From Streptomyces lanatus (GTDB taxonomy: Bacteria; Actinomycetota; Actinomycetes; Streptomycetales; Streptomycetaceae), in the NCBI RefSeq assembly GCF_014655715.1, contig NZ_BNBM01000004.1, forward strand, positions 595,678 through 659,677: a stretch of 64,000 bases of DNA, given 5' to 3'. The notes under the pieces are model-generated. The model did not search any database and was not told where the DNA came from. It worked only from the letters and a program-made list of their open reading frames with translations. Position 1 is the first letter of the stretch. Every line of letters begins with the position of its first letter. The position numbers and the translations under genes are program-made. Below, one piece after another: positions 31,627-41,384 of this stretch.

Positions 31627-32874
31627 ATGACTAAGTCGCAGCCGCTGCAGGAGACTTCAGCTCCTCAGGAGAACTCCTCTCCGCAGCCCCGCACCTCCCC
31701 CGAGTCCGCCGTGTCGGCCTCGCCCGGTCCATCGATGGGACGCCTGGTCGGGGTGGACCTGGCCCGCGCGTTGGCGGTGTTCGGCATGTATGTCGTGCAC
31801 ATCGGCCCCCCGCTGTCCGCCACGACCGGCGTAGCCAGCTGGATCCGCTACATGGCGGACGGTCACTCATCGGTCCTGTTCGCCACCCTCGCCGGGTTCT
31901 CACTGATGCTGCTCGCCGGCCGTTTCGAGCCGAAGACCGACCTCGCGGGCCGGCAGGCGAAGGCCCGTATCGCGATCCGCGCCGTGATCCTGCTGGCGCT
32001 GGGCACCGCGATGGCGATGGAGTACGGGGGCGTGATCATCCTCGGCTTCTACGGCGTCTACTTCCTCCTGGCCCTGCCCCTGGTACGCCTGTCGGCCAGG
32101 ACACTCGCGATCACCGCGGCCGCGCTCGCGCTCGTCACACCGCAGCTGGCGTTCGCCCTGAACTCGCTGTTGAGCGAGTCGGTCCAGCAGAGCATCAACG
32201 CCTACGACCCGCTCCACCGCCTCAGCGGCGTCGGAGTGCTCGATCTGCTGCTCACCGGCTTCTACCCGGCGCTCACGTGGATGTCGTTCGTGATCGCCGG
32301 CATGGCGCTGGCCCGCTTCGACCTGGCCTCCGGACCCGTCCAGCGGCGCCTGGCCGCGTTCGGTGCCACCCTCACCGTGACCGCCTACGGCATGTCCCTG
32401 CTGCTGGCCGGCAAGAGCGCGTTGAACAGCCTCGCGGAAGGCGGGTCTTCGTCGGGCGGCTCCGGTTCGATGCCCCCCGACGGCGGATCGTTCCCCGATA
32501 TGCCGGCGTCGTTGCTCCTGACGGCCGGACCGCACAGCGGCACCACGTTCGACATCATCGGCAGCGTCGGAGTGGCGATACTCGTGATCGTGGGCGCCAC
32601 GGTGGCGATGGACCGCTTGACGCGACTGCGCCGCCTGGCCAAACCGGTCATCGCCGTCGGCACCATGTCCCTGACGGCCTATGTCGGCCACTTCATCGCA
32701 CAGTCGGTGCTGTCCACACCCGGAGGGACCGGCACCCAGCAGTCCTGGACGCCGCTGATCATGTACGTCCTCGGCGCGATCGTGTTCGCCACGATCTGGT
32801 CCCGCTTCTTCCGGCGAGGCCCCCTGGAGTATCTGCTGAACGCCGCCACCAAGCCGACGAAGCACATCCGATGA
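31627..32874 (+). CDS. DUF418/heparan-alpha-glucosaminide acetyltransferase-like membrane protein
   Basis: A 415-residue polytopic membrane protein from ATG 31627. A Ser/Pro/Gln-rich cytoplasmic tail (1-36) precedes GRLVGVDLARALAVFGMYVVH, the signature of the HGSNAT-like/DUF418 superfamily, then about ten helices and the C-terminal segment KPVIAVGTMSLTAYVGHFIAQS. Relatives transfer acyl groups across membranes or have unknown roles. A Gly/Ser-rich loop (GGSSSGGSGSMPPDGG) interrupts the second half. A similar fragment lies at 28848. Confidence 0.82.
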   Translation: MTKSQPLQETSAPQENSSPQPRTSPESAVSASPGPSMGRLVGVDLARALAVFGMYVVHIGPPLSATTGVASWIRYMADGHSSVLFATLAGFSLMLLAGRFEPKTDLAGRQAKARIAIRAVILLALGTAMAMEYGGVIILGFYGVYFLLALPLVRLSARTLAITAAALALVTPQLAFALNSLLSESVQQSINAYDPLHRLSGVGVLDLLLTGFYPALTWMSFVIAGMALARFDLASGPVQRRLAAFGATLTVTAYGMSLLLAGKSALNSLAEGGSSSGGSGSMPPDGGSFPDMPASLLLTAGPHSGTTFDIIGSVGVAILVIVGATVAMDRLTRLRRLAKPVIAVGTMSLTAYVGHFIAQSVLSTPGGTGTQQSWTPLIMYVLGAIVFATIWSRFFRRGPLEYLLNAATKPTKHIR

Positions 32875-32934
32875 CACCAGGCCTGGGTGGGACACCTCCA
32901 CGTCCCACCCAGGCCGTGTGCAGGCTGACTCAGC

Positions 32935-33095
32935 CCACCGCTCCAGGCCGTTGCGGTCGACGATGAGGAGGGCACGGACGCTGACCGAGTCGATCGCGCA
33001 TCGCGACCAGTCCAGCTCGCCATGCGAGCCGAGCTCGTCCAGGACCAGGCGGTGGAGTTTGGCCCACACCCTGGCCTCGGACCACTTTCGCGAGG
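32935..33095 (-). mobile_element. IS5-family transposase remnant
   Basis: The minus strand encodes RKWSEARVWAKLHRLVLDEL, GSHGELDWSRCAIDSVSVRAL and then directly IVDRNGLERWAES. The first two parts match the N-terminal half of IS5-family (IS112-like) transposases. The jump from SVRAL to DRNGL indicates an internal deletion of the segment that normally lies between. No intact ends seen. Confidence 0.65.
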
Positions 33096-33428
33096 GTCCG
33101 CCGACGGAGTCGGTGGGCCCTTTCGCTTTCCGGGGCTGATGGTGGGCAGGTCAGCGGCCCAACTGTCGCGTCGGGTGGGCGCCGGGTTCCACTGCCGGGG
33201 GCGGGCGATGTTGTCGTTGGGACGGTGGAGGTTGCTGGTCAGCCGGGGTTGGGCAGGAGTGCGAGCCGTTCGAGGGCGGCCGTGATCTCGCAGGTCCAGG
33301 GCCAGTGCTGGGTGACTCGACAATCCTCATTCTTGCTGGTCAGGGGCACTTTCTGCTTTCCTGACCGCCTGCATCCCCTGAGCTGGGGTGTTACGACGAC
33401 ACCGGACGCCGTCATACGGTCGCGGTAC
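33096..33428. other. Gene-free stretch between IS remnant and GH51 gene
   Basis: No supported gene. A minus-strand frame ends ITAALERLALLPNPG (stop near 33239), which resembles the C-terminal tail of some actinobacterial transposases, but too little remains to assign it. Base composition dips locally around 33320-33360. Confidence 0.3.
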
Positions 33429-34928
33429 TCAGCCAAGCGCGATGGCGGTCCACGACACCGGTGGCAGTTCGACGGTGAGCACGCCGTCGGCGAGCTTCGC
33501 GGTCGTGTTCGGGGCCGGGGTCACGCGGTTCTGCTCCGTGAGCGTGTTCTTGGCGTACACGTCGGCGTCGGCGAGCGTGACCGCCTCGGTAACGTGCGTC
33601 GAGCCGAGGCTCCGGACGTCGATCGTGACCTGCGCGGGCTCGTGCAGGTCACGGTTGACGAGGAAGACCGCGGCCCGGTCCTCGTCGGCGGTGGCGACGG
33701 CGTCGATGACGGATGCCTCACCGTGGCGTGCGGTGTCGTACACCGGTGCCTGGATCAGGGGCCGGATCACCTCGCCGGAGGCGAGCCGGCTCGTGATCGA
33801 GAACGGGTGGAAGGTGGTCTGCCGCCAGGCGGGGCCGCCGGGCTCGGTCATGATCGGCGCGATCACGTTGACGAGTTGCGCGAGCGATGCGGAGGTGACG
33901 CGGTCGCTGTGCTTGAGGAGGGTCATCAGCAGGTTGCCGACGACGACGGCGTCCGCCACCGAGTAGACGTCCTCCAACTGTCGGGGGGCATGCCGCCACT
34001 CGTCGTTGACCTCGTCGGACTCGTGGTGCTCCTTTTGGTACCAGACGTTCCACTCGTCGAACGAGATGTTGATCTTCTTCTTGGAGCGTTTCTTGTACCC
34101 CACGTGGTCGGCGCTCGCGACGACGGTGTCGATGAAGTAGTCCATGTCGGTCGCCGAGGCGAGGAAGGAGCCGAGGTCGCCGTCATGCTCCTGGTAGTAG
34201 GCGTGGCAGGAGACGTAGTCGACGTAGTCGTAGGTGTGCTCCAGCACCGTGCGTTCCCAGTCGCCGAAGGTCGGCATGCCGGACCCGGACGAGCCGCAGG
34301 CGACGAGTTCGAGGTCCTTGTCGGCCATCTTCATCGCGGCGGCGATACGGGCGGCGATCTTGCCGTAGTCGTCGGCCGACAGGAAGCCGGTCTGCCACGG
34401 CCCGTCCATCTCGTTGCCGAGGCACCACATGCGCACGTTGTGCGGCTCCGGCGTGCCGTTGGCGATACGCAGGTCCGACAGCGCCGTACCCGAGGGATGG
34501 TTGGCGTACTCGAGCAGGTCCAGGGCGGGCTGGATGCCCCGCGTGCCGAGGTTCACCGCGAGCATCAGTTCGGAGTCGGTGAGCCCCAGCCAGCGGGCGA
34601 ACTCGTCCAGGCCGACCTGGTTCGACTCCAGCGAGTGCCAGGCGAGGTCGCGGCGCACCGGGCGCTTGTCGCGCGGGCCGACCGAGTCCTCCCAGCGGAA
34701 CCCGGAGACGAAGTTGCCGCCCGGGTAGCGGATGGTCGTGCTGCCGAGCTCCCTGACGAGCGCGACGACGTCCATACGGAACCCTTCGTCGTTCGCGCTC
34801 GGGTGTTCCGGCTCGTAGAGCCCGGTGTACACACAGCGGCCGAGGTGTTCGACGAACGAGCCGAAGGTGCGGCGTCGGACAGGAGCGATGACGGCCTGCT
34901 TGTCGATCTTGATATTGGCCCGGGGCAA
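33429..34928 (-). CDS. GH51 alpha-L-arabinofuranosidase (intracellular)
   Basis: A 499-residue protein without signal peptide, starting at TTG 34928 with AGGA eight bases upstream; it opens PRANIKIDKQAVIAPVRRRTFGSFVEHLGRCVYTGLYEP, the classic GH51 N-terminus. The acid/base is Glu173 (GNEMDGPW) and the nucleophile Glu292 (FDEWNVW). A longer frame to 35117 runs into the permease gene. It removes alpha-L-arabinofuranosyl units from imported arabino-oligosaccharides. It ends the run SBP-permease-permease-GH51. Confidence 0.95.
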   Translation of the reverse strand: MPRANIKIDKQAVIAPVRRRTFGSFVEHLGRCVYTGLYEPEHPSANDEGFRMDVVALVRELGSTTIRYPGGNFVSGFRWEDSVGPRDKRPVRRDLAWHSLESNQVGLDEFARWLGLTDSELMLAVNLGTRGIQPALDLLEYANHPSGTALSDLRIANGTPEPHNVRMWCLGNEMDGPWQTGFLSADDYGKIAARIAAAMKMADKDLELVACGSSGSGMPTFGDWERTVLEHTYDYVDYVSCHAYYQEHDGDLGSFLASATDMDYFIDTVVASADHVGYKKRSKKKINISFDEWNVWYQKEHHESDEVNDEWRHAPRQLEDVYSVADAVVVGNLLMTLLKHSDRVTSASLAQLVNVIAPIMTEPGGPAWRQTTFHPFSITSRLASGEVIRPLIQAPVYDTARHGEASVIDAVATADEDRAAVFLVNRDLHEPAQVTIDVRSLGSTHVTEAVTLADADVYAKNTLTEQNRVTPAPNTTAKLADGVLTVELPPVSWTAIALG

Positions 34929-34975
34929 TTCAGTGGTCCTTTGCAGTTCAGGATGGGAGTGGGGCAGCGAACGCA

Positions 34976-35854
34976 CTACTTGACGGAGCCTGCGGTCAGG
35001 CCCTTGCGCCAGAACCGCTGGAGACTGACGAAGGCGACGAGCAGAGGGATCAGCGACAGGAACGCACCGGTGATCGGCAGCAACGGCGGCACTCCGCTGG
35101 CGAACTCCGCGCGCCACTGCACCAGGCCCACCGTGACGGGCTGCAGTGAGGGGGTGTTGAGCATGAGCGAGGGCAGCAGGTAGTTGTTCCAGATGCCGAC
35201 GAACTGGAACAGGAAGACGGTCACCAGTGCCGGGGACATCAGCGGCAGGGCGATCCGGAAGAAGGTGCGCTGTTCGCCTGCTCCGTCGAGCCGTGCGGCC
35301 TCAAGGAGTTCGTCCGGGACGGACGCCGCGGCGAAGATCCGGCACAGGTAGACGCCGAACGGGCTGACACAGCTGGGCAGCAGCACCGACCAGTAGGAGT
35401 TGGTGATGTCGAGCTTGGCCATGAGCAGGAACAACGGCAGGGCGAACATCGGCGCCGGGATGAGAACCGAGGCCAGGACGACGTTGAACACGCTTTCCCG
35501 GCCGCGGAAGCTGAACTTGGACAGCGCGTAGCCGGCCATCGCGGACAGCAGGGTGCCGACGGTGGCGCCGACGAAACTGTAGAGCGCGCTGTTGGCGAGC
35601 CAGGTGGAGAAGATGCCGCCCTCGAAGCTGAACACGTCTCTGATGTTGGTGACCAGGTCGAAGTGGGAGAACCACAGCGGCGTACCGGTATAGAGGTAGC
35701 CCGAGGCTTTGGTCGCGGAGACGAACAGCCACCACAGCGGGATCAGCGTGTACAGGGCCATCAGGCCCAGCATGCCGTTGACGACGACCTTGCTCGCGAT
35801 GTCGGTGCCGCGGCGGGCCGGTCGGGTCGGTCGGTCGGCCGAAATCACGCTCAT
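34976..35854 (-). CDS. Carbohydrate ABC transporter permease (MalG/CUT1 type)
   Basis: A 292-residue permease with about six helices and the EAA loop LLEAARLDGAGEQRTFFRIALPLMSP. The ATG at 35854 overlaps the stop of the upstream permease (ATGA). With it and the lipoprotein it should import arabinose-containing oligosaccharides for GH51 and GH2. No ATPase gene nearby. Confidence 0.92.
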   Translation of the reverse strand: MSVISADRPTRPARRGTDIASKVVVNGMLGLMALYTLIPLWWLFVSATKASGYLYTGTPLWFSHFDLVTNIRDVFSFEGGIFSTWLANSALYSFVGATVGTLLSAMAGYALSKFSFRGRESVFNVVLASVLIPAPMFALPLFLLMAKLDITNSYWSVLLPSCVSPFGVYLCRIFAAASVPDELLEAARLDGAGEQRTFFRIALPLMSPALVTVFLFQFVGIWNNYLLPSLMLNTPSLQPVTVGLVQWRAEFASGVPPLLPITGAFLSLIPLLVAFVSLQRFWRKGLTAGSVK

Positions 35855-36831
35855 GCCATCGCTCCCTTGCGCTGGTTGTACTTGAGAAAGCCGAACGAGA
35901 GCACGAGGGTGATCAGCGCGAGCACGACGGACTGGGCGGCGGCCAGGTTCTGGCCGCCCACGTCCATGCCCAGGGTCGCGTTCATGATCGGGGAGAACTT
36001 CGGGTCGACGCCCGGGATGCGCGCGCTGACCAGCACCGCCGGCTCGGTGTACAGCTGCGCCGTCCCGATGATGGAGAAGATCGTGGTCAGCACCAGCGCG
36101 GGACGTACCAGCGGGATCTTCACCGCCCACGCCAGGCGCCATCCGGTGCAGCCGTCGAGCGCGGCGGCCTCCATCACCTCCGCCGGGATCGTCTGCAGCG
36201 CGGAGTAGATGATCAGCATGTTGTAGCCGGTCCAGCCCCACGTGATCATGTTCCCGATCGAGAACGGGACCCACGACGGCGACAGGAAGTCGACGTCGAT
36301 CCCGAGGTGGGACAGCGGTCCCGTGAACGGCGAGAGGTCTTTCGCCAGGAGGAACGACCACATCAAGGCAGCGATCGCACCCGGCAGCGCGTAGGGCAGG
36401 AAAAACGTGAGCCGGTAGGTCTTCCGCAGCCGGGCCGAGCGGGAGTCAAGCAGGAGCGCGAGCAGGAGGGCCAGGCCGAGCATGACCGGGACCTGGACGC
36501 AGCCCAGCAGCACGACCCGGACGATCGACGCGGTGAAGTCGTGGTCGCTGAAGGCGGCGACGTAGTTCGACAGTCCCGCGAACTCCGTGGACTGCGTACC
36601 GCCGAACAGCCCGGCGCGGCGGACGGTGAAGAAGCTCTGGTAGATCGCGTAGCAGATCGGCGCGACCATCATGGTCAGGAAGAGCACCGCGAACGGTGCC
36701 AGGAAACCGGACGCGGTCAACGCGCTGCGGCGGCCAGTGCGCCGCGGCCGACCGGCGGGGGAGGCGCGGCGGGTGGCCGCGGGCGCCGGCCGCGGCGGTG
36801 ACGCGGCCCGGGTGCTGCTGGGACTGCTCAT
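35851..36831 (-). CDS. Sugar ABC transporter permease (MalF/CUT1 type)
   Basis: A 326-residue protein with an Arg/Pro/Ala-rich cytoplasmic N-terminus (1-40) and six helices starting LTASGFLAPFAVLFLTMMVAPICYAIYQSFF. EAA loop: VMEAAALDGCTGWRLAWAVKIPLVRP. Second gene of the arabino-oligosaccharide importer, 100 bases after the lipoprotein gene. Confidence 0.92.
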   Translation of the reverse strand: MSSPSSTRAASPPRPAPAATRRASPAGRPRRTGRRSALTASGFLAPFAVLFLTMMVAPICYAIYQSFFTVRRAGLFGGTQSTEFAGLSNYVAAFSDHDFTASIVRVVLLGCVQVPVMLGLALLLALLLDSRSARLRKTYRLTFFLPYALPGAIAALMWSFLLAKDLSPFTGPLSHLGIDVDFLSPSWVPFSIGNMITWGWTGYNMLIIYSALQTIPAEVMEAAALDGCTGWRLAWAVKIPLVRPALVLTTIFSIIGTAQLYTEPAVLVSARIPGVDPKFSPIMNATLGMDVGGQNLAAAQSVVLALITLVLSFGFLKYNQRKGAMA

Positions 36832-36931
36832 GGAAACCTCGCTGGGCGGTTCGTCGTCAGGTAGCGGGTCCCCGCGGCGCCGGGTACGGGCGGCCGCGGG
36901 AACCCTTCGGAGCGGCTGGAGTCCCGCTGCC

Positions 36932-38242
36932 TCAGCCGTTGGTCACCGACAGTCCGAGCTTCTTGATCGCGGCGACCGTCGAGGCCTGGACCTCGGTGAC
37001 CGCGTCCGGCAGGGTGCCCTTGCCCATGGCGCCGGTGAGGTCCGTCTGGACCTGCTGATAGGTCGGGCCGTTGGTCCAGGTGCTGGGCACCTGCGCGGCG
37101 GAGGCCTTGTACACGTCACCGACCTTCTGGCCGCCGAAGTACGGGTCACCCCCCGTGAGCGACGGGTCTTCCTGTCCGGCCTTCGACGCCGGGTACAGCC
37201 CGCTTTCGATGCCCGTCTTCACGGCCTGCGGGTCACTGGACAGGAAATCGGCGAACTTCACGGCTTCGCGGGGCGTCTTGCACCCGGTCATCACCGAGGT
37301 GGCCGAGCCGCCGTTGCTGGAGCTCTTGCCGTCGCCGGCCTCCCAGGTCGGCATCGGGGCGACCCTCCACTTGCCGGACAGGCCCTTCAGGTCCGACTTG
37401 ATGCCGCCGGCGGCCCAGGACGCGTTGACGAACGTCAGCACCTTGCCGGCTGTGGCGGCCTTGTTGAACTTCGGGTCCCAGGCGTTGCCGGACTTCGACA
37501 CCAGACCCTTGTCCTTCAAGTCCTGCCAGAATTCGGCGACCTTGCGGGTGCCGGGGTTGTCGATGCTGACGGTCCAGCTGTCTCCCTGGACCGAGTACCA
37601 GGACTGGCCGGTCTGCAGGGTGTAGGCCGCCAGATCGTTGCCCTCGCTGGGCGCGTTGCCGAACTTCACGCTCGGATCGGCGGCGGCGACCTTCTCGGCG
37701 TCGGCCTTGTACTCGGCCCAGGTGGCCGGCGGCTTGGTGATGCCGTACTTGGCGAACAGATCCTTGCGGTAGAAGAGGACCATCGGGCCGACGTCCACCG
37801 GGACTCCGTAGATCTTGTCGCCGATGCTGGAGGCGGAGACCGCCGACGGGGCGTACTTGGCCATGTCGGCGCTCGCGTACTCCGTGATGTCCATGACCGT
37901 GTTCTTCACGAGCATGGACGGGATGGCCTGGTACTCGATCTGGGCCAGGCACGGGCCCTCGCCGGCGGTGATCGCGTTGCTGATCTGGGTGTAGCCGCCC
38001 GTGCCGCCCGACGGAATCTTCTTGAAGGTGACCTTGGCGTCCGGGTGGGAGGCGTTCCACTGGTCGACGACCTTCTCGTAGCCGGCCCAGCCCCAGAACT
38101 CCATCTTCACCGGCCCGGCCTGGCTCTTCTCCGTGTTGTCGGAGGTGCTCTCGGTGCTGCTGCACGCGCCGAGGCCGGCCACGAGGAGCGCCGCGGTGGT
38201 GATCGTGAGGAGTCTGCGGGTGCGTATGGTGGTGCTGTCCAT
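36932..38242 (-). CDS. Sugar-binding lipoprotein of the arabino-oligosaccharide importer
   Basis: A 436-residue extracellular binding protein with a clear lipobox (LLVAGLGACSSTES; lipidated Cys near residue 27). SBP_bac_1 features: MEFWGWAGYEKVVDQWNASHPDAKVTFKKI, DMAKYAPSAVSASSIGDKIYGVPVDVGPMVLFYRKDLFAKYG. The Trp and Tyr of FWGWAGYE are typical of oligosaccharide binders. Ligand inferred from neighbours (GH51, GH2): arabino- or galacto-oligosaccharides. Confidence 0.92.
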   Translation of the reverse strand: MDSTTIRTRRLLTITTAALLVAGLGACSSTESTSDNTEKSQAGPVKMEFWGWAGYEKVVDQWNASHPDAKVTFKKIPSGGTGGYTQISNAITAGEGPCLAQIEYQAIPSMLVKNTVMDITEYASADMAKYAPSAVSASSIGDKIYGVPVDVGPMVLFYRKDLFAKYGITKPPATWAEYKADAEKVAAADPSVKFGNAPSEGNDLAAYTLQTGQSWYSVQGDSWTVSIDNPGTRKVAEFWQDLKDKGLVSKSGNAWDPKFNKAATAGKVLTFVNASWAAGGIKSDLKGLSGKWRVAPMPTWEAGDGKSSSNGGSATSVMTGCKTPREAVKFADFLSSDPQAVKTGIESGLYPASKAGQEDPSLTGGDPYFGGQKVGDVYKASAAQVPSTWTNGPTYQQVQTDLTGAMGKGTLPDAVTEVQASTVAAIKKLGLSVTNG

Positions 38243-38308
38243 GTGAGGGAACCTTCTGTGACAGGGGCTGACTGCTGGACTGCCGGTGGGCGGGCGGGCA
38301 AGGCCCGC

Positions 38309-41275
38309 CTACCGGCTGGTGCCGAACTCCACGCCGAACGCGGTGGTGACCGCGGCCAGGACGTCCGGTGCCGAGGGGCCCGGGCCGCAGGCTGTGCTGC
38401 CGAGGCCGTGGTGGGCGTGGTCAAGGTGCAGATGGAGACTGCCGTCGCGGACCAGGTCGTGCTGGTGGGCCGCGGCGGCCAGGGCTTCGGTGCTCCAGGG
38501 ACGAACGGTCAGGTCGATGACCGGGTCGCCGGTGATGAGCAGGGTGCCGCCAGGGGTGGTGATCCTGGCGTGGCGGACTTGGTGGCGGTTGCCGTTCTCC
38601 TGCGGGCGGACCTGAGGGATCTGCATCGCCGAGACGGTCGACCGGTGGCGGCCGACGCGAGCCGCGGCGCGGGAGTCGCGGTACGCCTCACCGGGACCGG
38701 GACCGAACCACTCGACGTCGGCGTCGGTGCCGGGCAGCGACATCGCGACGCCCAGTCGGGGCAGCGGCATCGGCCACGGGCCGTCGGGGGTGACGACGGT
38801 TTCCAGCCGGAGCCGGGCCTGGTCCGCATGCGGTGTGTCGCAGGCCGTCCAGTGGTAGACCACGCCGAGGCCGGACGAGGACCCCGCGGCGGCGAGGCGG
38901 GCGATGACCGTGAGTCCCGACACGTCGGGCTCGACACTCAGGACGTCGTGGCGCATCCGGTGCAGTCCGGCGGCGAACCAGGCGTCGGCCTGCGGCTCGC
39001 CGAAGGCGTTGAGCAGGTCGTTGTCGATCGGGGCCCGCCAGATGTCCAGTCGCGGACCGTCGAGCTCCAGCTCGCCGAGCCGTATCAGCGCCCCGCTGCG
39101 GGCGTCGAACCGCGCGGGACCCAGTGCGATGTACCCGTCGTGGGCGATCGCCGGCGCCGGCGTGAACGGGACGGGCGAGGCGGCCGGAGCCACGACCAGC
39201 CCCTGGGCCCAGGCGATCTCGTGGCCGGCCCCGGCCCAGGTCTCGTCGGCGGCGAGCACCGCGGTCACGGTCAGCCACACCTCGTGGCCGGAGTCGTTCT
39301 TGCGCGCCGCATCGAGCGCGGCGGTGACGTCGGCGGGCCATGCGAGGGTTGTCGTCGCGCCCGGAGCGGTCGCGGGCACGGTGAGGCCGCCGGAGCCCAC
39401 AGGCTCGCCGCCGTCCTCGACGGTCCACCGGAAGTCCAGGTAGCCGCTGTCGCGGACGTGGTGCAGGTTGTGCACGTCGACCTGCCGAGTCGCCGGGTGG
39501 ATGCGGATCCGGACCGGTTCGACGACCTTCTTGTACTCGACCAGTCCCGGGGACGGCGTGCGGTCGGGGAAGAGCAGCCCGTCGGCGACGAAATTGCCGT
39601 CGTGGACCTCCTCGCCGAAGTCGCCGCCGTAGGCGTAGAACGAGTGGGGGTCCTCCCGCCCGGTGAGCCGGGTGATCCCGTGGTCGATCCACTCCCAGAT
39701 GAATCCACCGGCCAGGCGCGGATGTGCCTCGATGACCTGCTGGTACTCGGACAGCCCACCGGGGCCGGTGCCCATGGCGTGTCCGTACTCGCACAGCACG
39801 GCCGGCAGGGCGCGGCGGTGTGCGTCGTCGGCCGGATCAGCCGTCGGTGCCTCCTGGCCGCGTCCCACGGCGGACAGCTCGTCCACGCCGATGTACATGC
39901 GCGAGTACAGGTCGACGTACGCGCAGCTCGCCCAGTCGCCCTCGTAGTGGATCAGGCGGCTGTCGTCGCGCTGTCGGATCCACGCGGCCGCGGCGGCCAG
40001 GTTGGCTCCGGTGCCGGACTCGTTCCCGAGCGACCAGACGATGACCGAGGGGTGGTTCTTGTCGCGTTCCACCAGCCGCGCGGCCCGGTCCAGGTAGGCC
40101 TCGCGCCACGCGGGGTCGTCGCTGGGGTTGCGCTGCCAGCCGCCTGGTTCGAAGCCGTGCGTCTCGAGGTCGCCCTCGCAGAACACCCACAGGCCGTGCT
40201 CGTCGCACAGGTCCAGGAAACGGTGGTCGGGTGGGTAGTGGGCGGTGCGCACCGCGTTGATGTTGTGCTGCTTCATGAGCAGCACGTCGGTCAGCATGGT
40301 GTCCTCGGTCAGGGTCCGCCCCGTCAGCGGATGCCATTCGTGGCGGTTGACGCCCCGCAGGGAGATCGGCCTGCCGTTCGCGGTCAGGACGCCGTCCACG
40401 ACGGCCACGGTGCGGAAGCCGATGCGCAGCGGTATCCGCTCCCCGGCTTCGGAGACCAGTTCCCCCGCATAGAGGCGCGGCTGCTCGTCCGACCAGGGCT
40501 CGATACGGTCGATCACGTGCGGGCCGGCCGGATCGGCGGCGGATATGCCGAGCTCGGGCACCGACAGGGACACCCGGGCAGGGGCGGTGACGTCGACGGC
40601 CAGGGTGCCCTGCCCCGTCGTGTGGTCGTAGGCGGCGTGGACGAAGAGGTCCTCGACGCCGCGGGCGGCCACGGACACCGACCGGAAGATCCCGGACAGC
40701 CACCACATGTCCTGGTCTTCCAGGTAGCTGCCGGACGACCACTGGTGCACGCGCACCGCGAGTACGTTCCGGCCGGGCCGCAGAACAGCGGAGACGTCGA
40801 ACTCGCTGGTCAGCCGACTGCCCTTGCCGTCGCCGAGCCGGATCCCGTTGAGCCACACCGCGAACGCGGAGTCGACGCCCTCGAACCGGAGCACCGCAGC
40901 CGATGCCGGGAACCCGTCCGGTACGTCGAACTCGCGGCGGTACTCGCCGGTCGGGTTCTCCCGGGGCACCCGCGGCGGGTCGACCGGGAACGGGTACAGG
41001 ATGTTGGTGTAGGCGGGGGCACCGTAGCGTGGCTCGCCGGGCAGGCCGGTCATCTGCCAGCAGGACGGTACGGCGAGCAGGTCCCAGGCGGTGTCGTCGA
41101 AGTCCGGCGCGGCGAAGTCCCCGGTGAGGTCGTCCAGCCCTGACGCCAGTCGGAATCTCCAGTCGCCGTCGAGCGCGATCGTGGGCAGGTCGGAAGCGAA
41201 CGCGGCGCGCGGCCGCAGCCGTCCGGTGCCTGGCGACCGGTCTTCGACGTAGGCGTTGGGGTCGAGGTCGTTCAT
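38309..41275 (-). CDS. GH2 beta-galactosidase (LacZ-like, intracellular)
   Basis: A 988-residue five-domain LacZ-type enzyme without signal peptide, close to the usual 1,000. The sugar-binding domain starts about residue 30 (LDGDWRFRLASGLDDL). The TIM barrel has the acid/base Glu in VWSLGNESGTGANLA (about 417) and the nucleophile Glu in VLCEYGHAMGTG (about 495). The C-terminal Bgal_small_N domain ends near FGVEFGTSR. It releases beta-linked galactose; next to GH51 and the importer it probably acts on arabinogalactan or pectic galactan fragments. Probably transcribed with the lipoprotein gene 66 bases downstream. Confidence 0.94.
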   Translation of the reverse strand: MNDLDPNAYVEDRSPGTGRLRPRAAFASDLPTIALDGDWRFRLASGLDDLTGDFAAPDFDDTAWDLLAVPSCWQMTGLPGEPRYGAPAYTNILYPFPVDPPRVPRENPTGEYRREFDVPDGFPASAAVLRFEGVDSAFAVWLNGIRLGDGKGSRLTSEFDVSAVLRPGRNVLAVRVHQWSSGSYLEDQDMWWLSGIFRSVSVAARGVEDLFVHAAYDHTTGQGTLAVDVTAPARVSLSVPELGISAADPAGPHVIDRIEPWSDEQPRLYAGELVSEAGERIPLRIGFRTVAVVDGVLTANGRPISLRGVNRHEWHPLTGRTLTEDTMLTDVLLMKQHNINAVRTAHYPPDHRFLDLCDEHGLWVFCEGDLETHGFEPGGWQRNPSDDPAWREAYLDRAARLVERDKNHPSVIVWSLGNESGTGANLAAAAAWIRQRDDSRLIHYEGDWASCAYVDLYSRMYIGVDELSAVGRGQEAPTADPADDAHRRALPAVLCEYGHAMGTGPGGLSEYQQVIEAHPRLAGGFIWEWIDHGITRLTGREDPHSFYAYGGDFGEEVHDGNFVADGLLFPDRTPSPGLVEYKKVVEPVRIRIHPATRQVDVHNLHHVRDSGYLDFRWTVEDGGEPVGSGGLTVPATAPGATTTLAWPADVTAALDAARKNDSGHEVWLTVTAVLAADETWAGAGHEIAWAQGLVVAPAASPVPFTPAPAIAHDGYIALGPARFDARSGALIRLGELELDGPRLDIWRAPIDNDLLNAFGEPQADAWFAAGLHRMRHDVLSVEPDVSGLTVIARLAAAGSSSGLGVVYHWTACDTPHADQARLRLETVVTPDGPWPMPLPRLGVAMSLPGTDADVEWFGPGPGEAYRDSRAAARVGRHRSTVSAMQIPQVRPQENGNRHQVRHARITTPGGTLLITGDPVIDLTVRPWSTEALAAAAHQHDLVRDGSLHLHLDHAHHGLGSTACGPGPSAPDVLAAVTTAFGVEFGTSR

Positions 41276-41384
41276 CAGTAGAAGTGCTTTCTGTCGGACT
41301 CGTGGCGGTGGCGGGAAGCCGGCCCGGCAGGACCGTGCCGTCGACTGATGGGCTGGCGCGCGGGTCGAGCGGTGCCAGGTGCTG

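Noticed and set aside
36671..41143. Very long plus-strand open frame (about 1,490 residues)
   Set aside because: It lies opposite the SBP and GH2 genes; Gly/Val/Arg-rich text is typical of the antisense of high-GC genes.
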